A stretch of 64,000 nucleotides of DNA from JAKOWB01 sp038363005 (lineage in GTDB: Bacteria > Pseudomonadota > Alphaproteobacteria > Kiloniellales > JACOMY01): positions 62,001 through 126,000 of the forward strand of contig JBBQBI010000008.1 of the NCBI GenBank assembly GCA_038363005.1, written 5' to 3'. The notes beneath the pieces were generated by a model. It was given only the letters and a program-made list of their open reading frames with translations, was not told the origin of the DNA and searched no databases. Positions 34,081-43,180 of the stretch are shown here, one piece after another (the stretch's first letter is position 1; every line of letters begins with the position of its first letter). The position numbers and the translations under genes were made by a program.

Positions 34081-35205
34081 ATGCACCTTTTCGACCCTCT
34101 CCGCCCCTTCAACGACCTGCCGCCGCTGCCGCCAGCGGTGGAGATCGAAACCCGCCGCGTCCTGAAGAAGTGCATCGAGGCGCGTGCGGCGGTGGCAGAA
34201 CTGCGGCAGGCCGCGGGCGCGCTCCCCAATCCTTCGATCCTGCTTGAGATGATCCCGCTCCTGGAAGCACAGGCCAGTTCGGCGATCGAGAACATCGTCA
34301 CCACAACAGACCGCCTGTTCCAGTACGCACAAGACGAAGCGGCGGCGGACCCGGCCACGCAGGAGGCGCTCCGCTACCGCCGTGCGCTCTATGCCGGCTA
34401 TCTGTCGCTCGCAGATCGCCCGCTGTCGACTCGTACGGCGCTGGAAATCTGCGGGCTGATCAAGAACCGTGACATGGCGGTGCGCCGCCTGCCCGGGACG
34501 GCGTTGCGGAACGATGCCACGCAGACCACCGTCTACACGCCGCCGGACGGCGAAGCCCGCTTGCTCGAACTGCTGAGCAACTGGGAGGGCTTCCTCCACG
34601 ACGATGCCGGCGACCTGGACCCGCTGATCCGACTGGCAATTATGCACTACCAGTTCGAGGCCATTCACCCCTTTACCGATGGCAACGGACGGACGGGTCG
34701 AATTCTCAACATCCTCTTCCTGGTCGAGCAGCGGCTTCTGGATCTGCCGATCCTGTTTCTCAGCCGTCACATCATCCGGCGAAAGGAGGAGTACTACGAG
34801 CGACTGCAGGCCGTGACCGTCGCCGCGGCTTGGGAGGACTGGATTCTCTACATGCTCGACGCGATCCACCAGACCGCGGCCTGGACGACAGGCAAGATCG
34901 CTGCGATCCGCGCGCAGCTAAGGCAGGCGACGGAGCACGTCGAAACGCATGCACCCGCCCTGGCAATCCACAGCCTGATCGACCTGATCTTTCGGCGGCC
35001 CTACTGCCGCATCTCCGATGTCGTCGACACCGGCCTCGCCAAGCGGCAAACAGCGTCGACCTATCTGCACGGCCTGCAAAAAATAGGGGTGCTGGAGTCT
35101 TTCAAGGTCGGCCGCGATCTCATCTTCCTGCACCCCGCCCTGCTGACTCTCCTGCGGGCCGATGACAACGCAGTGCTGCCCTATGCCCTACTCGTCAGGG
35201 ACTGA
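34081..35205 (+). CDS. Fic family protein, class II, with C-terminal winged helix
   Basis: 374 residues. The Fic AMP-transferase motif HPFTDGNGRTGR (196-207) is complete, and an N-terminal inhibitory motif SSAIEN (66-71; S/T-x3-E-G/N) is present, so it should be an autoinhibited class II enzyme. The N-terminal region (LEAQASSAIENIVTT) is the usual Fic_N domain. The last ~65 residues (IHSLIDLIFRRPYCRISDVV...TASTYLHGLQKIGVLESFKVG) look like a winged helix-turn-helix, so DNA binding, possibly to its own palindromic promoter, is plausible. Target of AMPylation unknown. No separate antitoxin gene adjoins it. Confidence 0.9.
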   Translation: MHLFDPLRPFNDLPPLPPAVEIETRRVLKKCIEARAAVAELRQAAGALPNPSILLEMIPLLEAQASSAIENIVTTTDRLFQYAQDEAAADPATQEALRYRRALYAGYLSLADRPLSTRTALEICGLIKNRDMAVRRLPGTALRNDATQTTVYTPPDGEARLLELLSNWEGFLHDDAGDLDPLIRLAIMHYQFEAIHPFTDGNGRTGRILNILFLVEQRLLDLPILFLSRHIIRRKEEYYERLQAVTVAAAWEDWILYMLDAIHQTAAWTTGKIAAIRAQLRQATEHVETHAPALAIHSLIDLIFRRPYCRISDVVDTGLAKRQTASTYLHGLQKIGVLESFKVGRDLIFLHPALLTLLRADDNAVLPYALLVRD

Positions 35206-35229
35206 AGACAAGATCCCGCCCTGTGCGCC

Positions 35230-36738
35230 CTACTCCGCCCGCACCGTGAAAGTCTTGCTGCCGGCGATGGCGACGTAGCGATCGTCGAGCAGCAGGCGCA
35301 GTTCGTACTCGCCGGGCTCCAGCGGGCCGCCGAGCGCTTCCTGGTCCAGCACCACCGCGCCGCTGATCGCGCCATTGGTGTAGGCCGAGCCGACGTAGTT
35401 CCACTCATCCGTCTCGCCGGCCGGGAAGAGCGCGACCCAGTCGAAGCGGTTGCCGGGCGCGTTGGCGACCTGGGCCACAATGGGCTCGCCCGACTTGTAG
35501 CTCGCCTTGTCGCTGCTCACCGCCGGCCGCGCGCCGGGCAAGAGGACCTGGAAGGTAGCCCGCGCCAGCTCGGTGCCGTCCTTGTCCAGCAGCGCGGCGT
35601 CGTAGCTGCCGGGCTCCAGGTTGTAGGTGGCGACGTCGAGCAGGGCGCGGCGGTCGGTGGTGTCGTTGCTGTAGATGGTCTGCAGCGCCGCGCCGGTGAC
35701 GCCGCCGTGCGGCAGGATCTCCAGCCAGCCGTCCTCCAGCCGCCCGTCGCTCGTGCCGGCGGCATTGAGGCGCAGGTTGATGACCTCGCCCTGGGTCACG
35801 CCGCGCGGCACGGCGACCAGCAGGTTCGGCGCCGCTGCGCCCTCCAGGGTCAGCGTCGAGACCACCGCCTGGTGGTCCGAGGGCCAGGGCGTCACCACGA
35901 TGCCGACGTCGGCCTGGGCGCCGCCGACGATCTGGCTGTTATCCACCGTGGCGTTGCGGGCGAACAGCAGATCGATGCGATCCAGCGCCTCGTCGGCCCA
36001 GAGCGTCGGCTGCGGATAGCCCCAGGACCAGGTGATGCCGGGGTTGGCCACCGGGTCGGGATGGATCGTGCGCCAGGTGTCCTGATAGCCGGCGGCGGTC
36101 ACCGCGTGGGCCGCCGGCCAGGCCAGCGGGAACTTGAGCTGGTGGCGCTGACCGACCGTGGCCGCGGTCCAGTCGAGGTCGCTGGCCGAATTGAAGTCGC
36201 CGCCCAGGATCACTGGCATGCCGGCCGCGGCAATGGGCTCCAGCAGCTCAAGGTAAGGCTGGATGCCGCTCAGCCGCAGATCGCTCTCGGTCCGCAGAAT
36301 CTCCTCGGCGGACTTGCCGTCGCGCGCCGCGTAGGGGCCGTACTCGGTCCAGTCGAGGTGGATGTTGGCCAGCGCGGCGAAGTGGCCTGGTGTCAGCTCG
36401 ACATAGGCGAAGTCGCCGCCGCTGTCGGTCATGTCGAAGATCGGGAAGCGCGAGAGCATGTTCTGCCGTGGCTCGGCATAGGCATAGCCAAGCTGCTCGG
36501 CGAAATAGCGCACGTTGCCCTCGGGCTCCTGCAGCAGGACGATGTCGGCGTCGGCGGCGCGGATCGCCTCCAGCGTCTTGCTCATCGAGACCTGATCGCC
36601 GCCCAGCCAGACGTTGAAGATCATCACCTTGACCTGCTGCGGCTCGGCCGCGGCGGGATTGGCCAGGATCGCCGCGCCCAGCAGCGTCGCACCCAGCAGC
36701 GTCGCACTCAACCGGCGCGCCTTGATCCGCATCGTCAT
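35230..36738 (-). CDS. Secreted endonuclease/exonuclease/phosphatase-fold protein
   Basis: 502 residues. Signal peptide of about 31 residues ending ANPAAA. The EEP catalytic domain follows (about 35-330): VMIFNVWLGG, IVLLQEPEGN (metal Glu), ILGGDFNSASD and WPSDHQAVV (terminal Asp-His). Residues ~335-502 are two Ig/beta-sandwich-like modules, each with a PGSYDAALLD/PGEYELRLLLD motif, and a DWVALFPAGETDEWNYVG stretch. It could be an exported nuclease or phosphodiesterase; substrate unknown. Start at ATGACGATGCGG after a GAGGG ribosome site. Convergent with fic. Confidence 0.85.
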   Translation of the reverse strand: MTMRIKARRLSATLLGATLLGAAILANPAAAEPQQVKVMIFNVWLGGDQVSMSKTLEAIRAADADIVLLQEPEGNVRYFAEQLGYAYAEPRQNMLSRFPIFDMTDSGGDFAYVELTPGHFAALANIHLDWTEYGPYAARDGKSAEEILRTESDLRLSGIQPYLELLEPIAAAGMPVILGGDFNSASDLDWTAATVGQRHQLKFPLAWPAAHAVTAAGYQDTWRTIHPDPVANPGITWSWGYPQPTLWADEALDRIDLLFARNATVDNSQIVGGAQADVGIVVTPWPSDHQAVVSTLTLEGAAAPNLLVAVPRGVTQGEVINLRLNAAGTSDGRLEDGWLEILPHGGVTGAALQTIYSNDTTDRRALLDVATYNLEPGSYDAALLDKDGTELARATFQVLLPGARPAVSSDKASYKSGEPIVAQVANAPGNRFDWVALFPAGETDEWNYVGSAYTNGAISGAVVLDQEALGGPLEPGEYELRLLLDDRYVAIAGSKTFTVRAE

Positions 36739-36751
36739 TTCATTGCCCTCC

Positions 36752-36776
36752 CGTTCAATCTCTGAACGATCATTCA
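36752..36776. promoter_or_regulatory. Palindromic sites upstream of the EEP-domain gene
   Basis: CGTTCA-ATCTC-TGAACG (36752-36768) is a perfect inverted repeat and overlaps TGAACGATCATTCA (36763-36776), which is symmetric except for its central pair. The second resembles common TetR-type boxes. They lie 14-38 bp upstream of the minus-strand start. Confidence 0.45.
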
Positions 36777-36909
36777 ATTTTCCGGAGGTCGAGCGCAAGC
36801 GAATCCTTTGTGACGAGATGCCCACCCTTGCGGCGCGGCAGCGTGCCGCCCTTGCCCCATCCGGCGCCTTCGCCTATCACCACGCCGCGTGGTCCAGAGG
36901 GGATAGCTG

Positions 36910-38133
<1,224 letters not shown>

Positions 38134-38141
38134 GCCGCTAT

Positions 38142-38169
38142 CCCCTCTCCCGCGCTCGCGGGGGAGGGG
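38142..38169. terminator. Hairpin between convergent argG and nnrU-like gene
   Basis: CCCCTCTCCCGC-GCTC-GCGGGGGAGGGG (one G-T pair in a 12-bp stem) followed by CTTTC on the plus strand. It begins 8 bp after the argG stop and ends 3 bp before the nnrU-like stop, so it can end both transcripts. The arm sequence matches the hairpins in the composite repeats. Confidence 0.55.
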
Positions 38170-38172
38170 CTT

Positions 38173-38874
38173 TCAGAGAGGCAGCACCGCGACCCCGATG
38201 ACGTGGGGGTGCGCGCCGATCAGCATTGCGTAGAGCGCCACCCCGGCGAGCGGCCGCCACCAGCCGATGCCCTGCCAGTCCAGGCGGCAACGGCCCTGCT
38301 GCACGGCATAGAACGGCAGGCAGCTGGTGGTGAGCTGGATCGGCCCCCAGGCGGCGCCCAGGCTGCGGGCACGGCGGGCGTCGATGTGGTGCATGCCGGC
38401 GATCGACAGCAGCAGCACGCCGCCCATCATGATGATGCCGGCGCCGTCGCCATTGGCCGCCAGGTGGCCGAGGGCCCAGAGCGCGGTGGCGTTGAGGAAG
38501 CAGTGGCGGCTGATCGACTGGAAGCCCTGGGCCGGCTTGGTCACGCCCTCGGCCACCGGCTTGTCGCCGCCGACCAGCGTGGGCGAGCGCTGGGTCAGCC
38601 CGCCGACCGCCAGGATGCAGGCCGGCAGCAGCAGCACGATGGTGACCCAGCGCGCCCAGTCCGGCGGCAGCCAGACCTCGACATAGGCGGCGCGGCGGAA
38701 GGCCATGACCATCCAGGCGAAGGCAGCCAGCGCGAAGAGCGCGTAGAGGCCGCGAAACCGCGCTTCGCCCAGCTGCTCGACCAGCCGCCCGCGGATCGAC
38801 TGGGCGGAGAGAATCAGGTGGCCGAAGACGAAGGCCGCGGTGGCGGCCATGAGGTCGGTGAGCTCTGTCCACAT
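38173..38874 (-). CDS. NnrU family membrane protein
   Basis: 233 residues with about six hydrophobic segments. Recognised from the SRHCFLNATALWALGHLAANGD region and the GMHHIDARRARSLGAAWGP loop of the NnrU family, and GHLILSAQSIRGRLVEQLGE near the N-terminus. NnrU was named from a denitrification cluster, but no nitrogen-oxide genes are present here, and most members are of unknown function (a link to carotenoid or heme-type isomerases has been noted for relatives). Start chosen at the ATG giving the family N-terminus. Confidence 0.85.
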   Translation of the reverse strand: MWTELTDLMAATAAFVFGHLILSAQSIRGRLVEQLGEARFRGLYALFALAAFAWMVMAFRRAAYVEVWLPPDWARWVTIVLLLPACILAVGGLTQRSPTLVGGDKPVAEGVTKPAQGFQSISRHCFLNATALWALGHLAANGDGAGIIMMGGVLLLSIAGMHHIDARRARSLGAAWGPIQLTTSCLPFYAVQQGRCRLDWQGIGWWRPLAGVALYAMLIGAHPHVIGVAVLPL

Positions 38875-38950
38875 GGGTGGCGATTCTCCACAGCGGGGCG
38901 GGGTCGCGTCCACCTCGAAATCTCGGCCCGGCCGTGCTAGCACCCTGGCC

Positions 38951-39343
38951 ATGATCGACCAAGCCCCCAGCGACCCGACCCCCGAAGCCGCGCCCGGCGC
39001 GAAAGCGCCCGCCAAGCGCGACCCCGTCGCCGCCAAGATCCTCGACCTGGTGACCGCCGCCGGCATGGCGGACAGCATCCGCCCGGTCGACGTGGCGCAC
39101 GCCATCGCCGCCGATCGCCGCAAGCCAACCGACCGGCCGGACGCCTGGCGCCGCTACCTGCAGGCGGTGAACGAGCAGGCGCGCGCCCTGGCGCGCAAGG
39201 GCGAGATACTGATCCTGCGCAAGGGCCGCATCGCCGACCCGGCCAAGCCGATCAAGGGCGTCATCAAGCTGGCGCTACCCGGCGGCACCTGGAAGGAGCC
39301 GAAGCCGGGCGACGAGGACGAGGACGGCGGCGGAGAAGACTAG
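38951..39343 (+). CDS. DUF3253 protein
   Basis: 130 residues. The DUF3253 winged-helix-like core covers about 24-105: IRPVDVAHAIAAD, DAWRRYLQAVNEQARALARKGEI and ILRKGRIADPAKPIKGVIKL. N-terminal proline/alanine-rich leader and an acidic C-terminal tail flank it. Small soluble protein of unknown function, possibly nucleic-acid binding. Divergent from the NnrU-like gene and convergent with folD. Confidence 0.85.
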   Translation: MIDQAPSDPTPEAAPGAKAPAKRDPVAAKILDLVTAAGMADSIRPVDVAHAIAADRRKPTDRPDAWRRYLQAVNEQARALARKGEILILRKGRIADPAKPIKGVIKLALPGGTWKEPKPGDEDEDGGGED

Positions 39344-39355
39344 CGCTGCCTAGGC

Positions 39356-40243
39356 CTACAGCTTCGGTGCGTCCAGCCCCTTGGCGCGGCAGGCGGCGAT
39401 CAGCGTGTTGGCCAGCAGGCAGGCGATGGTCATGGGGCCGACGCCGCCGGGCACCGGGGTGATGGCACCGGCGACCGCGGCCGCGCTGGCATAGTCCACG
39501 TCGCCGACCAGGCGGCCCTTGCCGTCGGGCCCGGTGATGCGGTTGATGCCGACGTCGATCACCGTGGCGCCGGGCTTGATCCAGTCGCCCTTCACCATCT
39601 CGGCGCGGCCCACCGCCGCCACCACGATGTCGGCCTGGCGCACCACGGCGGGCAGGTCCTTCGTCTTGGAGTGCGCGACGGTGACCGTGCAGCTTTCCTT
39701 GATCAGCAGCTGCGCCATGGGCTTGCCGACGATGTTGGAGCGTCCGACGACCACGGCGGTCTTGCCGGTGAGGTCGCCCAGCGTGTCCTTCAGCAGCATG
39801 AGCGAGCCCAGCGGCGTGCAGGGCACGATGGCGTCCGCCGCGCCGGTCGCCAGCTTGCCGGCGTTGACCACGTGGAAGCCGTCGACGTCCTTTTCCGGCA
39901 CGATGGTGGCCAGCACCTTGGCCTCGTCGATCTGCTTGGGCAGCGGCAGCTGCACCAGGATGCCGTGCACAGCGGGGTCTTGGTTGAGCTTTTCGACCAG
40001 GGCCAGCACCGTGGCCTCCGGCGTCGCGGCGTCCAGCTTGTGCTCGAAGGAGGCCATGCCGACCTCGACCGTCGCCTTGCCCTTGGAGCGCACATAGACC
40101 TGGCTGGCCGGGTCCTCGCCCACCAGCACCACGGCCAGGCCGGGGGTCAGGCCGGTGGCCTGCTTCAGCCGCGTGACCTCGCCGGCGATGCGGCCGCGCA
40201 GGCCGGCCGCGAAGGCCTTGCCGTCGATGATCCTGGCACTCAT
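39356..40243 (-). CDS. folD: Bifunctional methylenetetrahydrofolate dehydrogenase/cyclohydrolase
   Basis: Interconverts methylene-, methenyl- and formyl-tetrahydrofolate. 295 residues with the catalytic lysine region YVRSKGKATVEVGM, QLPLPKQID, the NADP site VVGRSNIVGKPMAQLL and the C-terminal TPVPGGVGPMTIACLL. Third gene in the minus-strand order YggT, DUF167, folD, with 101 bp after the DUF167 stop. Confidence 0.98.
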   Translation of the reverse strand: MSARIIDGKAFAAGLRGRIAGEVTRLKQATGLTPGLAVVLVGEDPASQVYVRSKGKATVEVGMASFEHKLDAATPEATVLALVEKLNQDPAVHGILVQLPLPKQIDEAKVLATIVPEKDVDGFHVVNAGKLATGAADAIVPCTPLGSLMLLKDTLGDLTGKTAVVVGRSNIVGKPMAQLLIKESCTVTVAHSKTKDLPAVVRQADIVVAAVGRAEMVKGDWIKPGATVIDVGINRITGPDGKGRLVGDVDYASAAAVAGAITPVPGGVGPMTIACLLANTLIAACRAKGLDAPKL

Positions 40244-40344
40244 GGACTAGGGTCCCTTCTACTCGACTGTCGTGTCCCGTGGACTGCCCGGCATGATGCC
40301 CGGCCGTCCCGGTGGTGATGCGCCGCAAGCGGCCAGAAAAACCC

Positions 40345-40677
40345 TCAGCACGACGCCAGCAGGGCCTGCAGCCGCGCCGTCAGCGTATCGGCGTCGCCGG
40401 CCAGGTGGACCCGCTTGCGCCGGTCGCGCGCGCCGTCCCGCAGCGTCACGCCACCGCGCGGCAGCGCCAGGGCCTGGGCCAGCCAGGCCAGCACCGCGGC
40501 GTTGGCCCGCCCATCCTCGGGCGGCGCGCCGACCTTCAGCTTCAGCGCCACGCCGCCGTCCACCGTCGGCTCCAGCCCGGCCAGGCCGGGGCGCCGGGCG
40601 CCGGGGATCACCTTCACCGCCAGCTCCAGTCCGCCAGCGACGACGCGCCAGGGGACGGCGGCGGCGGCGGCGCTCAC
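40345..40677 (-). CDS. DUF167 (YggU) family protein
   Basis: 110 residues with GTG start overlapping the YggT stop (GTGA). The YggU fold shows as LAVKVIPGARRPGL, KLKVGAPPEDGRANAAVLAWLAQAL and VTLRDGARDRRKRVHLAGD. Function unknown. The yggT-yggU pairing is conserved in many bacteria, and here folD follows. Confidence 0.93.
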   Translation of the reverse strand: MSAAAAAVPWRVVAGGLELAVKVIPGARRPGLAGLEPTVDGGVALKLKVGAPPEDGRANAAVLAWLAQALALPRGGVTLRDGARDRRKRVHLAGDADTLTARLQALLASC

Positions 40678-40985
40678 GTCGCCGTGCGGATCAGCAGCTC
40701 GATGATCATCTGCTGCAGGAAATAGAGGATCAGGATCAGGATCACCGGCGAGATGTCGATGCCGCCCAGGTTGGGCAGGATGCGGCGGATTGGCTTCAGC
40801 GCCGGCTCGGTGATGCGCCAGAGGAACTGGCCGATGGTGCGCACGAACTGGCTATGGCGGTTCAGCACGTCGAAGGCGACCAGCCAGGACAGGATGGCCA
40901 TGGCGATCAGCAGCCAGATGTAGATGTCGATGGCGTAGTAGAGCACCTTCAACAGCGGATGCAGCACGACGTTGAGACTATCCAT
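40674..40985 (-). CDS. YggT family membrane protein
   Basis: 103 residues with hydrophobic helices near residues 15-40 and 78-98. The family motif ILSWLVAFDVLN and the segment FLWRITEPALKPIRRILPNLGGIDISPVI are unmistakable. YggT proteins are implicated in osmotic tolerance, membrane protein folding or division placement; no role is certain. It starts the yggT-yggU-folD run, 138 bp from the divergent tRNA-Ala. Confidence 0.94.
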   Translation of the reverse strand: MDSLNVVLHPLLKVLYYAIDIYIWLLIAMAILSWLVAFDVLNRHSQFVRTIGQFLWRITEPALKPIRRILPNLGGIDISPVILILILYFLQQMIIELLIRTAT

Positions 40986-41075
40986 GAGCGGTCCGGGCTT
41001 TCCCTCAGCTTTGCCGGAACGTAGTGACCGGCAGGACGCCCCGCAAGGCTGCGGCAAAGCGTGCCCTGGCGCCGC

Positions 41076-41104
41076 TTGACAGGGTCGGGCCCCCTGGACA
41101 TAGT
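41076..41104 (+). promoter_or_regulatory. Promoter of tRNA-Ala
   Basis: TTGACA (41076-41081), 17-bp spacer, CATAGT (41099-41104), with the mature tRNA beginning 18 bp downstream. A consensus -35 and a four-of-six -10 at the right distance. Confidence 0.65.
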
Positions 41105-41122
41105 CCCGGCCCTGCGGCGACT

Positions 41123-41198
41123 GGGGCTGTAGCTCAGTTGGGAGAGCGCCTCGTTCGCAATGAGGAGGTCGTCGGTTCGATTCCGTCCAGCTCCACCA
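41123..41198 (+). tRNA. tRNA-Ala (anticodon CGC)
   Basis: 76 nt including encoded CCA. Acceptor stem GGGGCTG/CAGCTCC with one G-T pair, D arm GTAGCTCAGTTGGGAGAGC, anticodon arm CCTCG-TTCGCAA-TGAGG giving anticodon CGC (codon GCG), and T arm GTCGGTTCGATTCCGTC. All stems fold. It reads GCG, a common alanine codon in this high-GC DNA. No integrase or att-like duplication follows it. Confidence 0.96.
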
Positions 41199-41314
41199 GC
41201 GCCGCCTTGCCGATCCACCCGCGACACTTCGCTGCCTGACCGCCCGCCGGAACCGCCGGCCGGAACCGCCCGCCCGGGCGGGCCGTTTCCTCCGCGCGTT
41301 ATGGAGGACGGGCC

Positions 41315-41725
41315 ATAGCCGATCACGATCGTTTCATCAAATTCTCGCACGCGGTGGCGCGCCAGGCCGGCCGGCCGGCCACCTTCATCATCGCCTGCCT
41401 GGCGATTATCGGCTGGGGGACCTCCGGGCCGGTCTTTCACTTCTCCGAGACCTGGCAGCTGGTGATCAACACCTCGACCACCATCATCACCTTTCTGATG
41501 GTCTTCATCCTGCAGAACACGCAGAACCGCGATGGCCTGGCGATCCAGGCCAAGCTGGACGAGCTGATCCGCGCCAGCAGCGGCGAGAACCTCTTCATCC
41601 GACTGGAAGAAATGACCGAGGCCGAGATCCTGGCGCTGCGCAGCCGTTGTGCCGAGCGGGCCGGCAGACCCGCCGACACGGCCACCAAGACCGCGCCAAC
41701 CGCCACCGCGCCACAGTATTCCTGA
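41315..41725 (+). CDS. Low-affinity iron permease family protein, possible ATA start
   Basis: A short relative of the Fet4-type low-affinity iron permease family. Two hydrophobic helices (FIIACLAIIGWGTSG and LVINTSTTIITFLMVFIL) and the family block TFLMVFILQNTQNRDGLAIQAKLDELIRA are clear. The obvious start is GTG 41354 (123 aa), but family members usually have an extra DxFxxF-type N-terminus, and in-frame codons upstream read ADHDRFIKFSHA. That extension begins at ATA 41315, seven bases after a perfect GGAGG (41303-41307); no ATG is in frame. I therefore place the start at ATA (136 aa) with caution. Transport of iron by the bacterial members is unproven. Confidence 0.8.
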   Translation: MADHDRFIKFSHAVARQAGRPATFIIACLAIIGWGTSGPVFHFSETWQLVINTSTTIITFLMVFILQNTQNRDGLAIQAKLDELIRASSGENLFIRLEEMTEAEILALRSRCAERAGRPADTATKTAPTATAPQYS

Positions 41726-41938
41726 CCGCTGGTTCTCTGTCCGCCCGTCGCCGGGCGATAATCGCGCCCGCATACAAAATTGCGGAATGCCTTGATCGCC
41801 GCGCAGTCTTCTGTCGAACATAGGGCAGCGCCACGGCGACGACGGCCTCGGGGGGCCTGAATGACCGGCAAAAGCGGCGCCCGGACGTGCCCTGTTCGCA
41901 CGCACGGCAAGAACAATCACCGCAACGGGAGGAACTCC

Positions 41939-43075
41939 ATGACCAAGCAGAGGAAGCACGCCGCCAGTCCGGCGAAGCCGGCGCGGCGCCGGTTCATCAA
42001 GTTGGCCGGTCTGGCCACCGCCGGCGCAGCCGCCGGCACAATCGCGATGCCCAGCGTCTCGCGCGCCGAAACCGTGGTCCTGAAGATGCAGGGCTCCTGG
42101 GGCGCCCAGGACGTGTTCAACGAGATGGCGATGGACTACGTCGATCGCGTCAATGCCATGGCCGGCGGTCGCCTGAAGATCGAGTACCTGGTCGGCGGCG
42201 CGGTGGTGAAGCCCTTCTCGGTGCAGGACGCGGTCAACGACGGCGTGCTCGATGCCGCGCACACCGTGCCGGTTTACTGGTACGGCAAGAACAAGGCGGC
42301 TTCGCTATTCGGTTCCGGACCGGTCTGGGGCTATACCGCCAACCAGGCGCTGGGCTGGATTCATCGCGGCGGCGGCTATGAACTCTATCTCGAGCTGGTG
42401 CAGAAGATCCTCGGCCTCAACATCGTTGGTTTCTTCGCCATGCCGATGCCGACCCAGCCGCTGGGCTGGTTCAAGAAGGAAATCACCAGCGCGGCCGACC
42501 TGAAGGGCCTGAAGTACCGAACCGTGGGCCTGGCGGCCGACCTGATGCAGGAACTTGGTTGCTCGGTAGCGCAGCTGCCTGGCGGTGAGATCGTGCCGGC
42601 CATGGAGCGTGGCGTCATCGACGCCTTCGAGTTCAACAACCCGACCTCGGACCGCCGCTTCGGCGCGCAGGACGTCGCCAAGATCTACATGATGGGCTCC
42701 TACCATCAGGCGATGGAATTCTTCGAGATCATGTTCAACAAGACCAAGTTCGACGCGCTGCCGGCGGAACACCAGGCGATCCTGAAGCACGCGGCCGAGG
42801 CGGTATCCTCGGCGAACGAGTGGAAGGGCCAGGACTACTATTCGACCGATCTGCAGGGTCTGATCAATGAAGACGGCGTCAAGGTCGTGCGCACGCCGCA
42901 GGACGTGTTCGACGCCCAGGTCAGGGCCTGGGATGTGCTGGTCGCCCGCATGGAGGAGGATCCCTTCATGAAGCGGGTGATGGCGTCGCAGAAGGAATGG
43001 GCCAAGCGCGTTGTCTACTACGACATCAACAACGCAGCCGACTTCAAGGCGGCCTATCACCACTACTTCGGTTGA
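41939..43075 (+). CDS. TRAP transporter solute-binding protein (DctP/TakP-like)
   Basis: Periplasmic substrate receptor of a TRAP carrier. 378 residues with a twin-arginine signal: RRRFIKLAGLA at 16-26, cleavage after SRA near residue 43. The mature part has VLDAAHTVPVYWYGKNKAASLFGSGPVW and RGGGYELYLELVQKILGLNIVGF, resembling TakP-type keto/hydroxy-acid receptors, and GVIDAFEFNNPTSDRRFGAQDVAK in the second lobe. Start preceded by GGGAGGAACTCC. First gene of a TRAP operon with both permeases and an amidase. Confidence 0.94.
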   Translation: MTKQRKHAASPAKPARRRFIKLAGLATAGAAAGTIAMPSVSRAETVVLKMQGSWGAQDVFNEMAMDYVDRVNAMAGGRLKIEYLVGGAVVKPFSVQDAVNDGVLDAAHTVPVYWYGKNKAASLFGSGPVWGYTANQALGWIHRGGGYELYLELVQKILGLNIVGFFAMPMPTQPLGWFKKEITSAADLKGLKYRTVGLAADLMQELGCSVAQLPGGEIVPAMERGVIDAFEFNNPTSDRRFGAQDVAKIYMMGSYHQAMEFFEIMFNKTKFDALPAEHQAILKHAAEAVSSANEWKGQDYYSTDLQGLINEDGVKVVRTPQDVFDAQVRAWDVLVARMEEDPFMKRVMASQKEWAKRVVYYDINNAADFKAAYHHYFG

Positions 43076-43180
43076 GGTCCGTCGCGTGAGCATCCGGGAC
43101 GCCGGGTGGGCCAAGTCCCACCGGCGTCCCGGTTCTTTCCGGTCGCGCGTCGCGGCGGTACCTCGCGGGGGCAGGCGTTC

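Noticed and set aside
41199..41314. tRNA-Ala as an integration site
   Set aside because: No duplicated tRNA 3' end, integrase or composition change follows it.
40949..42262. Minus-strand frame containing GRNRTDDLLIANEALSQLSY
   Set aside because: This peptide is the well-known false translation of the antisense strand of a tRNA; here it lies opposite tRNA-Ala.
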